DNA of 64,000 nt from Diploptera punctata (GCA_030220185.1 JASPKZ010004199.1:1707501-1771500), one strand, 5' to 3'. Counted from the stretch's first letter, positions 1 through 11,034 are shown. Notes: generated by a model from the sequence alone, not told the origin. Made by a program: numbers and translations.

Positions 1-204
1 GTTTTTGCCAATTTAAGGGTTAATACAATATGAATAAAATTACGTATTCAGAAACATGGGAATTAAAATATAGAACTATACGACCAAGTGTGTTAATGTA
101 CAGGGAGACTATTATTGAAAAATAAAAATAGTTTCAATGTGATAATATTTTTTTTATCTCGTTCCGAGAACTTAACAAACGACCTTCGTAAGTAAATTAA
201 ATTC
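1..204. other. AT-rich sequence, nothing recognised
   Basis: No coding similarity, tRNA-like boxes or repeat boundary could be seen. The first 25 bases contain the phrase AATTTAAGGGTTAAT, which recurs near 2947 and inverted near 40870, so a shared low-copy repeat edge is possible. Confidence 0.3.
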
Positions 205-565
205 TACAGAAATTGATTTTTGAAGGCGTTCAGCTGGAATTTCTGGAAGATATAAAATAATTGACAATGTAATTAAGCAAAATATGATTGTTCAAACTGT
301 ACTTCTTGATGTCATAAAAAACAAACAATTAAAATTGTATGGTCATGAAAAAATAATGATAGAAGACAGATTCCCAAGAAGAATACTAGAATGAGTGCCA
401 CTTGGTAGAAGAAGAAGAGGACGGCCAAAAATAACGTGGATTGATGGTGTTTTGAGCAGCATGAGGAATGAAGGATTGGACAATGGAGATTAAAATTACA
501 CAGATGTGAATGAGTATAACAGTGGATTAAATGGACGAAGGAAGATGTGAAACCTGCTAAATAAT

Positions 566-566
<1 letters not shown>
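205..566 (+). mobile_element. LINE-F 3' end fragment (non-LTR retrotransposon)
   Basis: Conceptual translation of this stretch, broken by stops and frameshifts, gives the C-terminal tail typical of insect APE-type LINE reverse transcriptases. A segment beginning EIDF precedes a Tyr-Gly-His phrase, then the motif PLGRRRRGRPKITWIDGV around 397-455. Such Arg/Gly/Pro-rich strings followed by a Trp motif mark the end of the RT polypeptide in these families. The fragment ends directly in an (ATT)n microsatellite, the expected 3' tail. A longer minus-strand relative lies at 24310-24890 and shares the same Gly-Arg-Arg-Arg-Arg segment. It is 5' truncated, non-functional and has no endonuclease or RT core. 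The clade is not assigned. Confidence 0.7.
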
Positions 567-630
<64 letters not shown>

Positions 631-631
631 T
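567..631 (+). repeat. (ATT)n microsatellite, probable LINE-F tail
   Basis: About 21 near-perfect ATT units follow directly after the LINE-F 3' end. Position and orientation suggest the tract grew from the element's 3' tail. Confidence 0.9.
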
Positions 632-639
632 GTTTTGTA

Positions 640-1482
640 ATTATGTACTAAGAGACTGGAGGAAAAATGTCAAAAAATGGGCATACCCATCCAAAATACA
701 CATGTATATTCACTACATTTTGCAGATGACCAGGTATTAATAGCACAAGACCACGATCACATAGAATATATGGCTAAAAAACTAAAAGAAGAATATGAAA
801 AATGGGGACTTTATATAAACATTGAGAAAACTAAATACCTGTGTATAGGAGGAGAAATGGAAAATATAATGTCAACAATGGAGAAGATCTAAAACCTAGT
901 ATTGAATGCACTTATTTAGGAACAAAATTAGACCATTCAGGCGATAACACAGTGGAAATTAAAAATAGAATCGCACAAACAAAACAAGCAATACATGCTT
1001 TAAACTCTGTTTGGTGGAGCAAAAATATTACAAAAAATAGAAAATTACAAATATATCAAACCATAATTCAGAGCATTTTAACATTTGGTGCTGAAGTCTG
1101 GCAAATTCCTTTAAGAAAAAATCTAGAATGGATATAATACGAAATAAAGAAATAAGGGAAATTATGGGTGTACAAGAGGGAGCCGGACATCATAGACATT
1201 ATAGAAAAGAAAAGATTACAGTGGTATGGCCATGTCAAAAGAATGCCAGAGCAAAGATTGCCAAAAATTGTTATGGAATGGATCCGAAGAAAACTTGGAT
1301 AGAAGGGGTACAAGCAGCTATGAATATCAGAGGAATGGAGGAAGATCAATGGATGGACAGAGAGGAATGGCATTTGGTTTCCGGAAGACGGCGGCAGCTG
1401 CCATGATACCGGATGATGATGATGATGATTATTATATTATTATTATCATCATCATCATCATTATCGTCGTCATCATTATCAT
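640..1482 (+). mobile_element. LINE-A copy 1, RT palm-thumb to 3' tail
   Basis: A 5'-truncated non-LTR retrotransposon spread over three frames. Around 710-760 the translation contains FADDQVLIAQD, the motif C (YADD-like) box with the catalytic Asp pair, followed by the EKTKYL thumb phrase. After a frameshift near 841-892 the reading continues with a Tyr-Leu-Gly segment and HSGDNTVEIKNR (about 905-970), then ends in the WYGHV-like C-terminal region (about 1220). The element finishes in a mixed (GAT)n/(ATT)n tail at 1410-1482. The same family in the minus orientation occupies 32453-36075, where endonuclease and more RT are kept, and the two copies align from the RT motif to the tail. It would act by target-primed reverse transcription when intact. 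This copy is dead. Confidence 0.85.
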
Positions 1483-2083
1483 TGGATTTCAACATTATGT
1501 TTGAAAAATAGAATAACAGAATGTTCCAAGTGTTAGTTAAGAAAATCGTATTACATAATGATAGTCTAAAATAAATAAAAGTCAAGTCCATGTATTAAAT
1601 TTCATGCAGAGGGTTAAAAATTGATCAATAAATGTTTTGTGTGCTCTTACAATGCATCATTATTTGAAGATGTGCACTTTATTAGTAGTATTTTAATATC
1701 AATGACACGTGACATTCCAGTTCATCTTAGCTGCTTCTGAATGTTGTGTATGTACTTTTATTACTTCACCCGATAACGTATGATATATATTTTAAAAATA
1801 TACTTGCCTGCAATAATGATATTTACCACTAGAGTTAATTATTTTGCAACAGCTACGTGATGATAATAAAAAGTCCGTCACGCAGGAACTGCGTAAACTA
1901 AGAGAATTGCTTAGCAAGTCTAATTTATGGTGTCATTTTGCTGGTTTACAGAATATATGTTTATTTTGTTAAATTGGAAAAAGTCAATTTAAATTTGCCA
2001 GCTTATTTAAAAGTGTTGTACTGCAGAAAAAACGAATTATGCATAACTGTATGTTATTAACTGTGTTTTTATTCAATAACCCA
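1483..2083. other. AT-rich sequence with one short shared repeat
   Basis: No coding signal. A short phrase at about 1868-1890 (AAAAAGTCCGTCACGCAGGA) recurs at 62938-62960 directly beyond an M1 copy, so it marks the edge of some uncharacterised repeat. Otherwise nothing recognised. Confidence 0.35.
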
Positions 2084-2352
2084 GGTTGTCATTTCGACAT
2101 TTCTGGTGTTCTCTCCTGGCATTAACTTCTGAAGTTGGGGCTCCTAGAAGGCGGAGTTACGTAACCCCGATGATATGATGGGTGATAAATTATAATGAAT
2201 CGCCAGGAGAGTTCTTAACCTAAATTTCAGGTTACGGGCAACCATAGAAATAATTTTCTTTAAGGAAAAATTCCTATGGTTTGATCGGGAATCGAACTCG
2301 GGATCTCTTGAACAGTAGTCAGAAACGCTGATCATTAGCCCATGAGGCTGGT
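2084..2352 (-). mobile_element. SINE-2 with tail beta
   Basis: A tRNA-derived SINE on the minus strand. The head lies at the high-coordinate end (2290-2352) with a B-box-like segment GGTTTGATCGGGAATCG seen in complement, and an A-box-like region next to the CCTCATGGGCTAATG-type start. The tail (2095-2215) is the module called beta: a pair of inverted 9-10 base arms (TCTCCTGGC and GCCAGGAGA) enclosing a central near-palindrome around GGGGTTACGTAACTCC. The same head plus tail occurs at 61476-61757 and, interrupted, at 11934-13649. It would be transcribed by Pol III and moved by a partner LINE. Confidence 0.85.
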
Positions 2353-2386
2353 AGAAATTGTTATGTAATTTGACACACTTTAAATA

Positions 2387-2872
2387 ATATCTGACTCGCT
2401 CACAGTCACTATCGAACCGGTAGGTTCATGGCCGCGCGAACATAAGCTCTCCATACATTCCTATCCGGAGATAGTGTTTTCTAATCATCCCATGTGTAAT
2501 CTACTTCCTTCAAATTGTTATTAACGTTATTCTTCCACATCATTCTTAGCCTACATACTGGCAGCTCTTCCTCTGGTTTTCCTACGAGTTTACATGCCCC
2601 TCTTTCATTCCCCATTCGCACCACACATCCTACCCATCTAAGTCTACAGACTTAAAAGTTCTTATATCTGGTTTCCCATAAATATCATGTAGCCCACTTT
2701 ATGTAGTTTTACCCATTTGCCTCTCTGTTCATTTCTGTCTGGGCCAAAAGTTTTGCTAAGAACTTTAGTCTCAAATACTCGTAATCTTTTCTCCTTTCTT
2801 AAAGTAAGAGTTCATGTTTCGCATCCATTTACTATATATGGAAAAAATAACAGTTTTATATAGGACATATTT
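2387..2872 (-). mobile_element. LINE-E 3' fragment
   Basis: On the minus strand this encodes the degraded C-terminus of the LINE-E RT protein. The DNA matches other copies at 37391-37775, 42330-42850, 54433-54960 and 63833-64000, each starting with the phrase ACTATCGAAYCNGTAGGTTC near its 3' end. The conserved protein signature in better copies is a GKPEGK...GRPR..ENN segment, then W..A.DRD.WR. This copy has many substitutions and indels. No endonuclease or palm domain is present. Confidence 0.8.
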
Positions 2873-2944
2873 ATCTACCAATTCATGTTTCCATTACTTT
2901 ATTAAACATATTAAATAAAATATTGTATCTTATAAGGCACATTC

Positions 2945-3300
2945 CTAATTTAAGGGTTAATTAAATTGTAAGGCATTGTGACGAATCAAACATGACTGTT
3001 TCTAGAGTAAATTTAAATGTATGATTTTAGGTAATCCCCACTTCTAATGGTCGGATTTCGTTTATATTTGTAGGATAACTGCCTCAGTTTATTGTAATAG
3101 CATATAGGCCTACTGAGATTTATTGTGAGACATCGAAAATTGCGACGTTAGAGCGATTTTTAAATTTTCGTTTTAGGTGAACTCCTACATCTAATGGTCC
3201 GATTTTGCTAGCTAACAATCTGACCTTACATCTTTTTTTAAATAACTATCATTTTCCAAATTTGATTTGGATGAAACAAATTGCGGCCGCTAGAGTGTCA
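2945..3300. other. Non-coding sequence with imperfect internal duplication
   Basis: Two similar blocks at about 3027-3072 and 3171-3216 share CTAATGGTCSGATTT-type sequence about 144 bases apart, so a degenerate tandem or paired repeat is likely. No gene or known element recognised. Confidence 0.35.
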
Positions 3301-3304
3301 ACGG

Positions 3305-3352
3305 ACACCACACACACACACACACACCACACACACACACACATACATACGC
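3305..3352 (+). repeat. (CA)n microsatellite
   Basis: Interrupted CA/CATA dinucleotide tract directly visible. Confidence 0.9.
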
Positions 3353-3418
3353 ACGCATCCCATACGTCCCGCGTTAGGAAATGGGTGCTTCCTAGCGGGG
3401 ATTTCTTAACAAGACTAA

Positions 3419-3735
3419 TATATCATCATGATCATCATCATCACTCCAGGGATTAGGCAATTGCCCGTTCCGACTTCATAATGCATCAGCCCAACGTCTT
3501 CTAGGTCTTCCAACATCACGCCTTCCTCTTGCTTGATAATTTCTTGCCAACAATGGATATCTCTCCTTACTCATTCCATCCATGTGATCAATCCATTTCT
3601 GTCTGTAATTCGTGACTTTATCCAATAAAGGCTGTACTTCCAATTCTTCTCTTATATCCTCATTTCTTATTCTATCAAGTCTTGTACATCCTTTTACTTG
3701 TCTTAGGAACCGCAAGACTAATCTACTTAGGCTTA
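3419..3735 (-). mobile_element. LINE-B copy 1, C-terminal RT fragment
   Basis: The minus strand encodes MRFLRQVKGCTRLDRIRNED and then a Tyr-Arg-Gln-Lys-Trp segment, ending in GRRDVGRPRRRWAD (residues about 1-79, 3715-3476). This matches the end of the LINE-B protein at 49840-50094. The 3' end runs into a (GAT)n-type tail visible as ATCATCATGATCATC on the plus strand at 3420-3442. It is heavily 5' truncated. Confidence 0.85.
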
Positions 3736-3783
3736 TTTAACTATATATGTTAACAAGTGGCATATGGTTAGCACATCGCCTTA

Positions 3784-4044
3784 ATGAGACATCTGGTAGA
3801 TAACTAAGGTATTACTTGGATGAATGAAGGTCGGTCAAATGTTGCACAAAGACTTTATATTCATGCTTGCGGTTTTTACCAGTGAAAATCTTCAGATTCG
3901 GGACCCACGGCTTGAAGTACCTCCGGAAGACTAGTCCCTTTGAATTTTTAATCCTAAAAGTCCATCGACTCTGCCTGGGTTTGAACCCGCGACCCTCGGG
4001 ACTAGTCGCCAGGAACATAACCATTAGACCACCGCGGGCGAACA
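3784..4044 (-). mobile_element. SINE-4, minus orientation
   Basis: tRNA-derived SINE. The head lies at the right end, with B box GGGTTTGAACCCGCGACC-like sequence at 3977-3996 and the CCGCGGTGG start at 4030-4042. The body includes the shared phrase GGGACCCACGGCTTGAAG at about 3899-3917. Related copies are at 15405-15712, 22139-22395, 59015-59300 and 61904-62159. Confidence 0.85.
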
Positions 4045-4199
4045 TCATGGTACATTCAGGTGTCCACTAGATAGGATCGGAGAATATCTTCATTTTTTTT
4101 CAAAATCTTTTAACGAGAACAGCTCAATAGATTCATTCCTTCGGAATTCGCTAATAACTATGAAGAAAGTAATAATTAAGCAATCTACAAATCGTCATA

Positions 4200-4470
4200 A
4201 CTAGTGATTAAGGCAGTGTACTACAAACCGGAAGGTCGAGGGTTCGAGTCTCGGCGGGTCAGGATTTTTAAACCGACCAAAACCTTCTGGCCCTGGGAAC
4301 GACTCGGCCTCTAACGGAAATGAGTACCAGATGCTTGCTTTGGGGTAAAGGCGGCCGTCACACAGGGTTGAAAACCCGGCTGACATTAAGTGCCGATTGT
4401 CTAGAAACCTTAACCTCCTATTACCCCAAGGGTCTCCTATGGTCTGTAGTGGGATCACTTTACCTTTACA
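4200..4470 (+). mobile_element. SINE-3, diverged copy lacking the extreme 5' end
   Basis: Starts within the A-box region (GTGATTAAGGCAGTGTACT) and has a B box GAGGGTTCGAGTCTCGG at about 4229-4245. The body and the ending GTAGTGGGATCACTTTACC match the full copy at 19971-20278. Diverged by many substitutions compared with the 18-20 kb copies, so older. Confidence 0.85.
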
Positions 4471-4943
4471 CTGGAAACTGCGGTTTGCGACCTTAGGACA
4501 GATACCTAATTAAAACATAATTTATGGTTATATACTCAAATTCTATTCCTCTCTTAGTCTCATTCCACTCAACTCATGAGGACTACCTGATGTCGATTAA
4601 CGGTATTCAACGTGTTTTTTGCAACATGTCTTTCGAATGGAAATATTCTAAGTTTTCAATATATCAAGAAATGCTGTACAGACTCTTCGTCATTTAAATA
4701 TTTCAGATAATTATCTGTAGCTGAAACCACAGTTCGGTTTATTTAGACAAATAGTTATGTTAAATGTTCTTCTTTATATTCTGTGTTATTTCATATTTTT
4801 AAAAGATTGAGACAAAAATGATTGCTTAATTTTTATTGGTAAAAGAATATATGCTTGTATATTTAGATCTAATGACTTTTACGCAGTTACATAAATATAC
4901 TGTAAGTTATAATTAATTTAGAATATCACTACGGCTCGTATTC
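4471..4943. other. AT-rich sequence, nothing recognised
   Basis: No coding similarity, repeat boundary or tRNA-like boxes seen. Confidence 0.3.
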
Positions 4944-5074
4944 AACTAGAGCAGCGGTTCCCAACCTTTTTTAGACTCGTGAACCCCTTCCACAACGATC
5001 TGAGTTGGGTGAACCATTTCTTTTGAATATACATACAGTAGACATGCATAACATTTAATTCCAAGCAAAACTCT

Positions 5075-5385
5075 TCCATCCATAGTAATTCTGCCCGAGG
5101 GCAGGTCTTTCACTGCAATCATAGCATTTTCATGCTATGCTTTGCACCTTTACTAGGGAATTATAGGTGTGATAGCTTCCCGTTGCTTTCCAAACCGGTG
5201 AAGGATGATGATGATGGCCGGATGATTTTCGGGGACCGTTGGGCCCTAAATGTCCTGACATTTGTCTTACAGGTGAGGAAAAACACCGAAAAGAATCTCA
5301 CCCAGGAGCCTGTCCCGACCGGGAATCGAACCCGGGCCCGCCGCGTGACAAGGCAGCCCGCTACCTCGAGACCACAGCGGTGGAC
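5075..5385 (-). mobile_element. SINE-1 with tail alpha, inside hAT-1
   Basis: The minus-strand tRNA-like head is at 5310-5385 (B box GGGTTCGATTCCCGG in complement). The linker carries the CCTGTAAGACAAATGTCAGG phrase, and tail alpha (5076-5190) contains the CATAGCAT/ATGCTATG hairpin and the GGGCAG stem. A short GATGATGATG run sits between linker and tail. Confidence 0.9.
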
Positions 5386-5569
5386 GCAAAAATCTTAACC
5401 TTAAATTAACTTCGCCCTTAATGCTTAACCTAAAGTTACTCTAGTTACGGTTTAAAAGTTGCACAAAGTGTAGGCCTAGTTATAGCGAAATCAAATGCAT
5501 ACCTAACGTTGTTACGTAACAGTAAATCAAGCATTCACGGTAAATATTAATTTATTGTGGAAATAATGT

Positions 5570-6275
5570 GACTATTTAACTCATACCCCAAATGGGAGTC
5601 GGTGACCAATCACATTTCAATGATTTTTTATTTACAACCAATCACAGTCGTGTTTCGCCTAACATTTACCAACTGAAGTTTATCATAATAAAGAAAGCAC
5701 TTTTACCATTCTGAACATTCTGAATAGGTCATAGCATTATTTTGCAGTGACTGACTCTCTAAGAAATAAGGCTACCAGATTGTATATATAGTGCATGAAT
5801 GTTAGCACGTAGCGCATACGAGACATAATATAAAAACATTTGTAACAACTGATTATACCACAAAAAAGACTGTTTGCACTTCCTTAAACGAATTATTTTC
5901 CAGGAAATGACGCAGAAAAATATAATTGACATATTTACATCATAGGACATCACAAATTAATTAATACCTATAACGTTGGTTATAAATTTCTCCACTAGGT
6001 GCATTCTTACAACATTGCGATCTTTTTGGCAATAAATAATATTACGATCTGGTTGCAGTGATCCAGCAAAAGAAGCGTACGAATCGTTTGACATTTGTTT
6101 TCAAACATCGCCGTTAACATTAAATATATAAATATTTTAAAATAACTATAGTTAAATAATGATTTATGAGTATACAGCTTAATTTTATTCGTTAAATAGT
6201 CCTAACAAATGCCACTCTTGATTTCCAAATTATCAATAAATTCAGGACTCACGAAGTGACATTACTTATGATAAA
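5570..6275 (+). repeat. M1 dispersed repeat, copy 1 (inside hAT-1)
   Basis: One of four copies of a roughly 650-760 bp repeat. It starts GACTATTTAACTCAT. An inverted GTTAAATAGTC lies at about 6193-6204, followed by a terminal segment ending GACATTACTTATG that folds back on itself in other copies. Two CCAATCACA boxes (5606 and 5638) and a TATATATA box (5783) are kept in all copies. A short antisense frame (5953-5759) resembles one in other copies but is weak. The class is not established; it could be a non-autonomous DNA element or a solo LTR-like unit. Confidence 0.75.
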
Positions 6276-6328
6276 TTCCCGTTGTTACACATATGCAGCA
6301 AGGGGCATTATAGGGTTAATTTAATTTT

Positions 6329-6400
6329 AAAATAATAATAATAATAATAACAATATCTATTATTATTATTATTATTGTTTTATTATTATTATTGTTATTA
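6329..6400. repeat. (AAT)n and (ATT)n head-to-head tract
   Basis: An (AAT)n tract is followed by (ATT)n after a short spacer, giving a self-complementary microsatellite pair. Confidence 0.85.
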
Positions 6401-6526
6401 CAATGTTGCAGAAATTATGGAAACAATAATAGACCTAACCTCGAAACCCGCCATTACGGAAAAGTTTGGGCGAATCCCTTGAAATATTTTGCGAACCCTT
6501 GGGGGTTGGCAAACGATGAACTAGAG

Positions 6527-7360
6527 CAAATTAATAAACGTTGTTTAGTATCGCTCGGTGAGAGGCTTTATCTACTATCACCTGCGTATGACGTCACATT
6601 GATTAATCAATTGAGAGGGTCGTAAGTTACGAGTTTTGCTGTATTTCATGTTACTAGATTATATCGTGTTTTTAACATTATTAGATTATACAGGTTAGAA
6701 TACACTAGGATTCAATGCTAACCACTCTGTATATAATTTACAACTGGAGAAAAGACGAGCTTTATATATTGACGCCATTTCTTCCTTTTAATGTTATGGT
6801 TTCGGATCAATCGACAGGGCATGGTGAGATTTTCTGTACTTTGTGCTGAAGTTAGTTGGGTTGCAGAATGACAAGGCGGTTTCTCTTGTATTTATTATTA
6901 TAGTTGTTAATCCATTGTCTGAACATGGCGCCTTAGAGACTCAACTGTTACCATGACAACAAAAACAGTTGGAAACTATCCAAGTAGCAGCAGGAAGACC
7001 GCAATGATTTGTGGCGAAGTTGGCATCTAACTAAATCTTATTAAGTTAATATCGAGGAAACTGGAATCAAATTATGATTTGTAAGTTTGCGGCCTTACAG
7101 TCCCTTTTCCACCATTTATTTTAACTTTTTTTTATAAGCAATGCTTATGCGAAAGGGAAAGATTTCAGCCGACATTGGATTTCTCATGGTTTCCCTTCCG
7201 CTCGGAACACATGAGTGATTGGTTACATCCAGGCCAAGGACTATGCAGTTATTTTGCCATTGAAAATTCGACGTTCCCTTTAGAGAGTGCTTTAAAAACA
7301 TTTAATCAGTTCCACGGAGATATGAGTCATGTTAATTTTCTTGTAGCAGTAAAAATAAAG
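6527..7360. other. Sequence without recognised gene; contains an X-box-like site
   Basis: No coding similarity. The site GTTACCATGACAAC is at 6947-6960. The 7175-7441 open frame has no recognisable motif and overlaps the border of a repeat, so I do not call it a gene. Confidence 0.35.
6947..6960 (+). promoter_or_regulatory. X-box-like (RFX-type) motif
   Basis: GTTACCATGACAAC fits the imperfect palindrome bound by RFX factors (GTNRCC, short spacer, RGYAAC). No gene is visible downstream, so this may be chance. Confidence 0.25.
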
Positions 7361-7395
7361 CATAGAATATCAAGTGCGGTTCAACTGTTTTATCT

Positions 7396-8326
7396 AACAC
7401 TAGCTAATACCCGGCGTGCGCTTTTACGCCTAAATAAATGAAAATTAATATGCTTTTATGTTTAGTTGAATAAGTAAAAGGAAAAATAATTATAAATTTA
7501 TATTTTTTAGATGCCCCGTGCTGATTACACGGCGTTGCCGGGGAATCTACTTATCCCGATCTTCTTGACATAAATGAGCTGAAATTAGAAAATTAAAGTG
7601 CTTTATGTTTATTTAAGTGAAGGGAAAACATTTATATCGTAAAATTATTTTTAGATATCCCGTGCAGTTTACCCGGCGTTGTCCGGGAATTTACTCATCC
7701 CGATCTTCTTGGCATAAATGAGCTGAAAGACAAAAATTAATGTACTTCTTATGATTAGTTGAATAAGTAAAATGAAAAATAATTATAAATGTATATCGTA
7801 ATTATTTTAAGATTCCCCGTGCTGATTCCCCGGGAATCTATTATCTGTCCTTCTTGGCATACATGAGCTAAAAGACAAAATTCGTTATTGTGAGTTATCC
7901 GTAAAAGAATACCCGCCATGTGCTGCTATGCTTGCACAGGAATCTACGTACTTGTCTCGATCTTCTTGGCATCATTGGAATACAAAAATGGTTATTGTGA
8001 GTTATCCGTAAGAGATAAACATATTCTGTCGCGGACTTTTTTGTAGAGCTATTTGAGATATTCAATTCTGTGTACATTAATTTTGTGTATGTATTATGGT
8101 TTAGGCAGCGTAAGCCATTTAAGCGTCCAAAGAGCTACTTTTTTCATGTTTTCCACTACAAAGGGCGATTTTTATAGGTGTAGGAGTTGAGTATCAGAGC
8201 TCTTTTATAGCCTATGTTCATTCCGGGAATCTCCTAAACATTTTGCAAAAAGTCCCATCACAATCGGATCAACGGTATGGCCACGCATAAAGTACGAACA
8301 AATAAACATTCATTTTTATATATTAG
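7396..8326 (+). repeat. Rep-1 dispersed repeat, copy 1
   Basis: About 930 bp, starting CACTAGCTAATACCCGGCG and ending ATTTTTATATATTAGAT. The first half is three to four diverged units of about 150 bp, each carrying a GC-rich hairpin such as CCCGGCGTTGTCCGGG (near 7513, 7659, 7815). The second half holds GCGATTTTTA and ends with a CATAAAGTACGAACAAA phrase. Ends of this style are common in arthropod repeats. I cannot decide between a LINE-derived tail and a DNA element such as a Helitron. Other copies are at 39437-40342 and 51645-52586, all plus strand. Confidence 0.75.
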
Positions 8327-8600
8327 ATATAGAAACAAGAAAACATCTCATTACAACGGATCAATTTACGAAAGTTATAACTTATATTAAATATATTTTA
8401 TTTGCTGTACGGAACACCAACACGAGTGTACTTGCACTCAACTCGATACTTGTTTCAATAAGCTATTGTTCTTGGCATAAATGTTTATATATATAACAAA
8501 CTTTAAGATACAACGCATATAAGGAGAGAAACAATACTACGAAATCTGGAATGTTCAAAGTGGAATATAATAGCTCGTAACAAGTATTGCTAATAGTATG
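8327..8600 (+). repeat. Direct repeat unit, partner of 9231-9510
   Basis: Shares the phrase CTGTACGGAACACCAACA and the following GGCATAAA, CAACGCA and GAAATCTGGAA segments with 9231-9510. The pair looks like an old duplication; only the left copy carries Rep-1 upstream. Confidence 0.75.
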
Positions 8601-9192
8601 TTACAATGCGAGGTTAGGAAATGGTTTCTTACAGAAGCAAGGAAATTATTAAAAATCGAGGGATAGCAAGATTTTCATTTCCGAGATTCTGTAAAATACT
8701 TCACAAACGTGCATTGTACATTATTTGTTGCACGGTGGTGTTTTCAAAATAATACATAATAGTAAAATAATAGCATCCTTGTTGGAAATATTTGCGTTCA
8801 TTATAAACAACTGACTAACATTAACAGTGTGGCCAATGTTTACACGGTAAATGCCGAAAATAATTTAGTTGAGACTACAACAGGCCGTGACACCACTCAA
8901 GGATAAAATGGCGGAAAGTACGAATTATTTTTTTATATTGTTTCAAATAAAGTTCAGTTCATTTAAAATGCAGTGATTTGTTTCGTATAATGTATATTAA
9001 CACTACCTTTTGAATATTTTTTTTGTAATACATTGTACGTAGTATACATGAAGAGCAGTGGCATTACTTCCCTCACGAGGTTGGTAATGTGTAATATTAT
9101 TTAGGTTGGCAACCTCGAAATTCAGAAAATTGAACTAACAATCATGGTCGCTATTGCTGTAAGTACGACAGAACGCACTATCGCGCAAAAAA
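8601..9192. other. AT-rich spacer between direct repeats
   Basis: No coding or repeat similarity recognised. Confidence 0.3.
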
Positions 9193-9510
9193 CATACGGA
9201 ATATCAAGCCCGGTTCAATTGTTTCATCTATAATATAAAAAAATAAGGAAAACGCATCGAATTAAAACATCCAATTAAGAAAAGTTATTTATATATCTTA
9301 TAATATGAAGTATATCTTATTTTCTGTACGGAACACCAACAGAGTACACTTGCGCTATACTTAATATTTCTTTAAATATTGTACGTGGCATAAAAATTTC
9401 ATAAATATTTTTGTATGAATTTTTTTAAACATACAACGCACATTAAAGAGACAAACAATACCAGGAAATCTGGAACGTTTAAAGTCGAATGTAATGCTCC
9501 TAATAAGTAT
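9193..9510 (+). repeat. Direct repeat unit without Rep-1 (empty-site paralogue)
   Basis: The left 38 bases (ACATACGGAATATCAAG...) match 7358-7395 and the rest matches 8327-8600. The interior 930 bases present at 7396-8326 are absent here. Confidence 0.7.
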
Positions 9511-10822
9511 GTTGAACTAGCCTTATTGGCTGACAGGTGTACCTCGCACGATACATGAAGTACTCATTCTACTGAAATACAATATATAAATTATTAGGTG
9601 TTATAAGTACAGGCCGGATGTTAGGGAAAATGCCTACAGTTATTTATTATAGATTGAAGAAGCAAATTGCTGTGTCCCACGTTGTTGTGATATTTTGAAG
9701 CAGTGTTCCTCTTCATGTCCGATGTTGTAGTAACATTTTGAAGAAGGGTTTCCAAAAAGAATTACTGGTTCAGGTTGGGTTTGATTTTCGGTAGAGCCGG
9801 ATTCTCTTCTCAAGGTCGGAAGTTGGTACACTGGATAGGAAAACACTTCAAAATCATAAAAAAAATGTTTCTTGTAGAAATAATTACAAATTTATTCACT
9901 TTGTAGGTTCCCAGCAGATTAAGTAAATGTAAGTGGTATTTTTCTTCACTATCAATTAAAATAAATTCTTTTCTTTTCTGGAATCAATTATTATTGTATT
10001 AAATATTACATTTTATCTTGAGAACTCTTCTTGCTTCTATCTTTGGGAAAGTTATATGCAGAATGAATAGTGTAATTCTTTTATAATTTTAAAGACCATT
10101 ATTACATCACATGATGTTATATTTAAATTCTATTGGTTAATAGTACTCTAAATATAAGGCTTAAATTGATTTATTAAATCAAAAAGTTAATTGTTTTAAC
10201 ATTCAATCAGAGTTTAGTTTACTTTCATTTAAAAATATGAAGTAAAGCAGGTGTTCTTATTACAGTTATAACACAAGGCTTTATAATTTTGACAAAAATG
10301 ACTTTAAACAATTTTTAAAAGCATTATTTACAAAACTGTTAGGTAGTACAATTTCTTTAATTGTTACTGAAACATTTTTATTCAACAATAACCAACAATG
10401 AATTATTTACATGATTTTATTTAAGTTATATTTTAAATATTAAAAGAATTTTAAAATACAAAATTATTAACTTAAACTTTCATATTTATTATAATATTAA
10501 AATCCTGCTATAAGATATTGTAAAAGTGATTTCTTTTAAGTTCATAACGACGAAATGCCTATTTCAGCTTACAATGCCTATAAATGCCTATTTGCCATTT
10601 TCTCTCGAAATTAACTTAGTATTTCAATGAAATTAACTGAAATGGGCAAACTTCATGAGACATATCATTGCATAGAAACCTTTACTTGACTGGCAATATT
10701 AATTTTCATGTTGATAACACTGAATTCAGTCTGCAGTCCTCGTTGACAGACAGGTGCTTCAAAGGCTAAGTTGTGCAACAAGTGTATGTGTTTTTTTTTA
10801 CCTTTAGAACAGTTGTTTCACG

Positions 10823-11034
10823 ATGCCTAAAGAATGGACAACAGTAAAAGACAAACCGACCAATTTCGTGAAAGAATTTGGTGTGGAAATATTTTCAAGT
10901 GACATTGTTTTGCAAAGTGTGTAAAATTTCAGTGAATTGCGCGAATAAGTGCCATGTTTCGCAGCACGTAGGCCTGCACACTGCAACTCACAAGTATGCT
11001 CATTGTAAAAGGCAAATCAAGTTCCAAAATCATC
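10823..11034 (+). pseudogene. hAT transposase N-terminus, BED-type zinc finger remnant
   Basis: The start MPKEWTTVKDKPTNFVKEFG is followed, after a one-base frame change near 10910, by a Cys-x2-Cys segment (KVCKISVNC) and a His pair about 20 residues later (CHVSQHVGLHTATHKYAHC). This is the arrangement of the BED zinc finger that opens many insect hAT transposases, which binds the element's terminal DNA in the nucleus. The frame ends in a stop at about 11032, and no catalytic RNase-H domain follows. Length is about 65 residues against several hundred for a complete protein. It lies inside hAT-2, consistent with being its own transposase. Confidence 0.75.

Larger units (their letters stand above)
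4952..6518. mobile_element. hAT-1, non-autonomous hAT element with perfect 8-bp TSD
   Basis: The left end is CAGCGGTTCCCAACCTTTTT, a classic hAT terminal inverted repeat. The right end, read in complement, begins CATCGTTTGCCAACC and matches the left end at 12 of 15 positions. The flanks are the identical 8-mer AACTAGAG at 4944-4951 and 6519-6526, the target duplication size expected for hAT transposases. The right subterminal region also repeats the GCGAACCC/GGGGG phrase typical of this element type. No transposase coding is visible in the 1567 bp, so it moved in trans if at all. It later received a SINE-1 (5075-5385), an M1 repeat (5570-6275) and an (AAT)n/(ATT)n tract (6329-6400). The superfamily call is firm; the family name is not assigned. 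Confidence 0.87.

Noticed and set aside
5570..5800. M1 as a canonical Pol II promoter of a local gene
   Set aside because: The CCAAT to TATA distance (about 140 bases) is longer than usual and no gene follows in any copy. Kept only as a finding on the repeat itself.
7175..7441. 88-codon frame as a possible small protein
   Set aside because: Runs into the flank duplicated at 9193 and into Rep-1, with no motif or conserved frame in the paralogue.
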